DNA from: Sphingomonadaceae bacterium
GTDB lineage: Bacteria > Pseudomonadota > Alphaproteobacteria > Sphingomonadales > Sphingomonadaceae
Direction: 5' to 3'
DNA: 20,000 nucleotides
NCBI GenBank assembly: GCA_009923795.1
Contig: RFSU01000008.1
Span: 1 to 20,000 of the forward strand
Shown here: one piece after another, positions 18,229 to 20,000 of the stretch
How positions within the stretch are numbered: position 1 is the first letter of the stretch
Layout of the letters: every line of letters starts with the position of its first letter
The notes under the pieces: model-generated
Told to the model about the DNA's origin: nothing
Databases searched by the model: none
What the model saw: only the letters and a program-made list of their open reading frames with translations
Made by a program: the position numbers and the translations under genes

Positions 18229-18843
18229 TTGCTTAATAATCGTCAGTCGAACCGTCGGCGTGGACGCGGTCGTGGGCCGCAAGGAAATGGCGGTCGCCAA
18301 GATAATGGCAGCCGGATCGATAATCGCGCCCGCGGCAATGCTCCTCAAATGCTTGAGAAGTACAAGAATCTGGCCCGTGAGGCACAGCTTCAGGGTGATC
18401 GGGTTTTGACGGAATATTATCTCCAGTTCTCGGATCATTATTTCCGCATCGTGGCGGAAAATCGCGCGCGATTTGAAGAGAATCGTCAGCCACGTCGGGA
18501 TGAGTGGTCTTCTGAGGACGGGTCCGACGGCGACACAGAGGATTACGGTCGCGGCCAACCATCCGAGCAGCAAGATGACGGCTATAGTGCAAGTGACGCA
18601 CGTCAAGAGCAGCCCCGTCAGCCCCGTCGTGGTGAGCGCCGTGAATCGGCGCCTGCGCGCGACACGGGCCAGCATCGCGATCAGGCCGAGGACACAACGA
18701 TTGACGTGTCGATCCTTCCGCCCGCTTTGGGTGTGACGGCCGACACATTTCCGGATGTTGACGAAGAGCAGGCGCCACCGCGCCGCCGCAGTCGTCCGCG
18801 TCGCGCCTCTGGCAGCGATGCCGATGTCGCGACGGCTGATTGA
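18229..18843 (+). CDS. DUF4167 domain-containing protein
   Basis: This 204-aa protein matches the alphaproteobacterial DUF4167 family: an arginine/glycine-rich N-terminus (NNRQSNRRRGRGRG) suggesting RNA binding, then a conserved helix block APQMLEKYKNLAREAQLQGDR... (38-57 and on) through DHYFRIVAENRARFEEN (69-85). The rest is a low-complexity acidic and arginine-rich tail, probably disordered, ending RRRSRPRRASGSDADVATAD. The start is TTG 18229: an in-frame TGA lies at 18214-18216, and the first in-frame ATG is inside the conserved block (codon 41). GAGG lies ten bases upstream. The molecular role is not known to me; RNA binding is inferred from composition. Confidence 0.88.
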   Translation: MLNNRQSNRRRGRGRGPQGNGGRQDNGSRIDNRARGNAPQMLEKYKNLAREAQLQGDRVLTEYYLQFSDHYFRIVAENRARFEENRQPRRDEWSSEDGSDGDTEDYGRGQPSEQQDDGYSASDARQEQPRQPRRGERRESAPARDTGQHRDQAEDTTIDVSILPPALGVTADTFPDVDEEQAPPRRRSRPRRASGSDADVATAD

Positions 18844-18956
18844 TCATTCAGATTTGTTTCAGAAGCCCGCTTGAGGCTTGTTAGGAAAAGTCATTACGAA
18901 GATACTCTTGTCTTAAATTTTGTGTGGCTTCTTTCGGATCGATAAAGGGCGCGGGT

Positions 18957-20000
18957 ATGACAAAATGCGTTTGGACAAGCGTTGCAGGCTCCATGGTGTT
19001 GATGGCAGCCTGCGCGCACTCTGCTCAGGCTCAGGAGGCGCAGCAAACGGCGACTTCTGAACAGGTTGATGCTCTGCAAAAGCAGGTTGAAGCTCTTCAG
19101 GCGCAGCTTGACGTGCTGAAAAAGCAGCTTCCTAAGGCATTGCCAAATTGGCGCGGCGCGCCCCAGATTACCGGCTATGATGGATGGTCTTTCAAACCGC
19201 GCGGCCGCATCCATTATGATGTCGGATATATCGCGCCGCCTGGATCCTATTCTGTGAACCGCAGCCTTGGGTTTAATAGTCGTATTCGCAGGGTGCGTCT
19301 TGGTGCTGAGGGCTCCATGCCGGGCGGCTTTGGCTATAAAATTGAGGCTGACTTCGCCAATGGCAACGTGGCTTTTGGGAATGTCTTCACGAGTTGGACC
19401 AATAAGGACAAGGATGTTCTGGTCCGCGTCGGCAATTTCGAGACGCTGAATGGCCTCGATCAAATTACAAGCTCCAATTACATCACATTCCTTGAGCGCG
19501 GTCAGATGAATGAGGCGTTTTCCAATACGCGTCGATTGGGCGCTGCGGCTGCTTTGATCGGCAAGGACGCTCTGTATCGCTTCGAGGCTGGGCTCTTCAC
19601 CGCCCATGGTATCGATGGGTCTTTCGACAATGATGGATGGATTGGTGCGGTGCGCGGGGTCTATGCGCCAAAGATCGGCAGTGGCAGATTGCATTTGGCC
19701 GTAAACTATCAGCACCGTGAATTTCAGCAGAATAATGGCGGGTTAGCATCGGTCTCCATCAATGCGCCATCGATCAATCAAGTCGCGCGCTATCGGGCGC
19801 GGCCATTTCTGTAAACGACGGACGTGCGTTTTGTCGATACAGGCAGTTTTGCGGCCAAGAGGGACGGCATCCTTGGCCTTGAGCTGGCAGCGATCTTCCC
19901 CAAAATTTATGTGGCAAGCGAGGCGCAATGGGCCAAGGTGCGGACATACAGGCCGGGCGACTTTGCAACAGGCCTTGATGCGTTCGCAAACCCCAGCCAG
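18957..20000 (+). pseudogene. OprO/OprP-type porin interrupted by an in-frame stop (partial at window end)
   Basis: From ATG 18957 the frame encodes a signal peptide (cleavage near AHSAQA-Q, residue 25), then an N-terminal coiled coil SEQVDALQKQVEALQAQLDV (34-53), then amphipathic beta strands typical of phosphate/pyrophosphate-selective porins (FKPRGRIHYDVGYI, SRIRRVRLGAEGSM, YKIEADFANGNVAFGNVF, VRVGNFET). At 19812-19814 a TAA ends the frame after residue 285. The very next 62 codons, in the same frame and to the last base of the window, continue plausibly as porin (DVRFVDTGSF, GILGLELAAIFPKIYVASEA, QWAKV). A single substitution making a nonsense codon is the simplest reading; sequencing error or readthrough are alternatives. 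GTG 18924 is a less likely start. An outer-membrane trimeric channel is the family role. Confidence 0.8.

Noticed and set aside
18233..18847. A 204-codon minus-strand frame opposite the DUF4167 gene
   Set aside because: It mirrors the low-complexity arginine/glutamate-rich gene on the plus strand, has no recognisable domain, and the plus frame has clear family similarity.

Overview
The window looks like ordinary chromosome of a sphingomonad-type alphaproteobacterium (order Sphingomonadales). This is inferred from the gene set and protein styles: a twin-arginine Rieske subunit, a DUF4167 protein read from a TTG start, the hisS-prfA-prmC cluster, an M61 peptidase with a PDZ domain, an OprO/OprP-like porin with an N-terminal coiled coil, and a small alanine/asparagine-rich lipoprotein. 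G+C was hand-counted on single 60-base lines only. It is about 58% in acnA (8641-8700) and about 40-43% in non-coding parts of 5634-7725.

Layout. The left end holds the N-terminal part of the Rieske iron-sulfur protein (minus strand, running off the window). Divergent to it are trmL and hemF, converging on a multi-pass membrane protein (minus). Then come lipB, a small lipoprotein gene with a strong intrinsic terminator, a secreted protein of unknown function overlapping a DUF429-like RNase H-fold protein, and tRNA-Thr(TGT). From the 3' end of this tRNA to a second 15-bp copy of it at 7726-7740 lies a compact, AT-richer 2.1-kb segment. It carries a SnoaL-like cyclase gene and an atypical SDR gene, both minus, plus a possible 50-aa gene. 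This is the accessory part of the window.

To the right, acnA, a canonical SDR and an EamA-family transporter form a tight plus-strand run that converges on ppa and an M61 peptidase gene (both minus). Divergent from these, hisS, prfA and prmC overlap one another and couple tRNA charging, translation termination and methylation of the release factor. A 219-nt intergenic region with a recognisable promoter and several hairpins then leads into the DUF4167 gene. The window closes with a porin gene broken by an in-frame TAA at 19812-19814, after which the same frame stays coding-like to the end.

The points most worth a second look are: the tRNA-bounded islet without an integrase; its SDR, in which the catalytic tyrosine position is serine; the tandem repeats upstream of its operon; the structured leader before the DUF4167 gene; and the interrupted porin.
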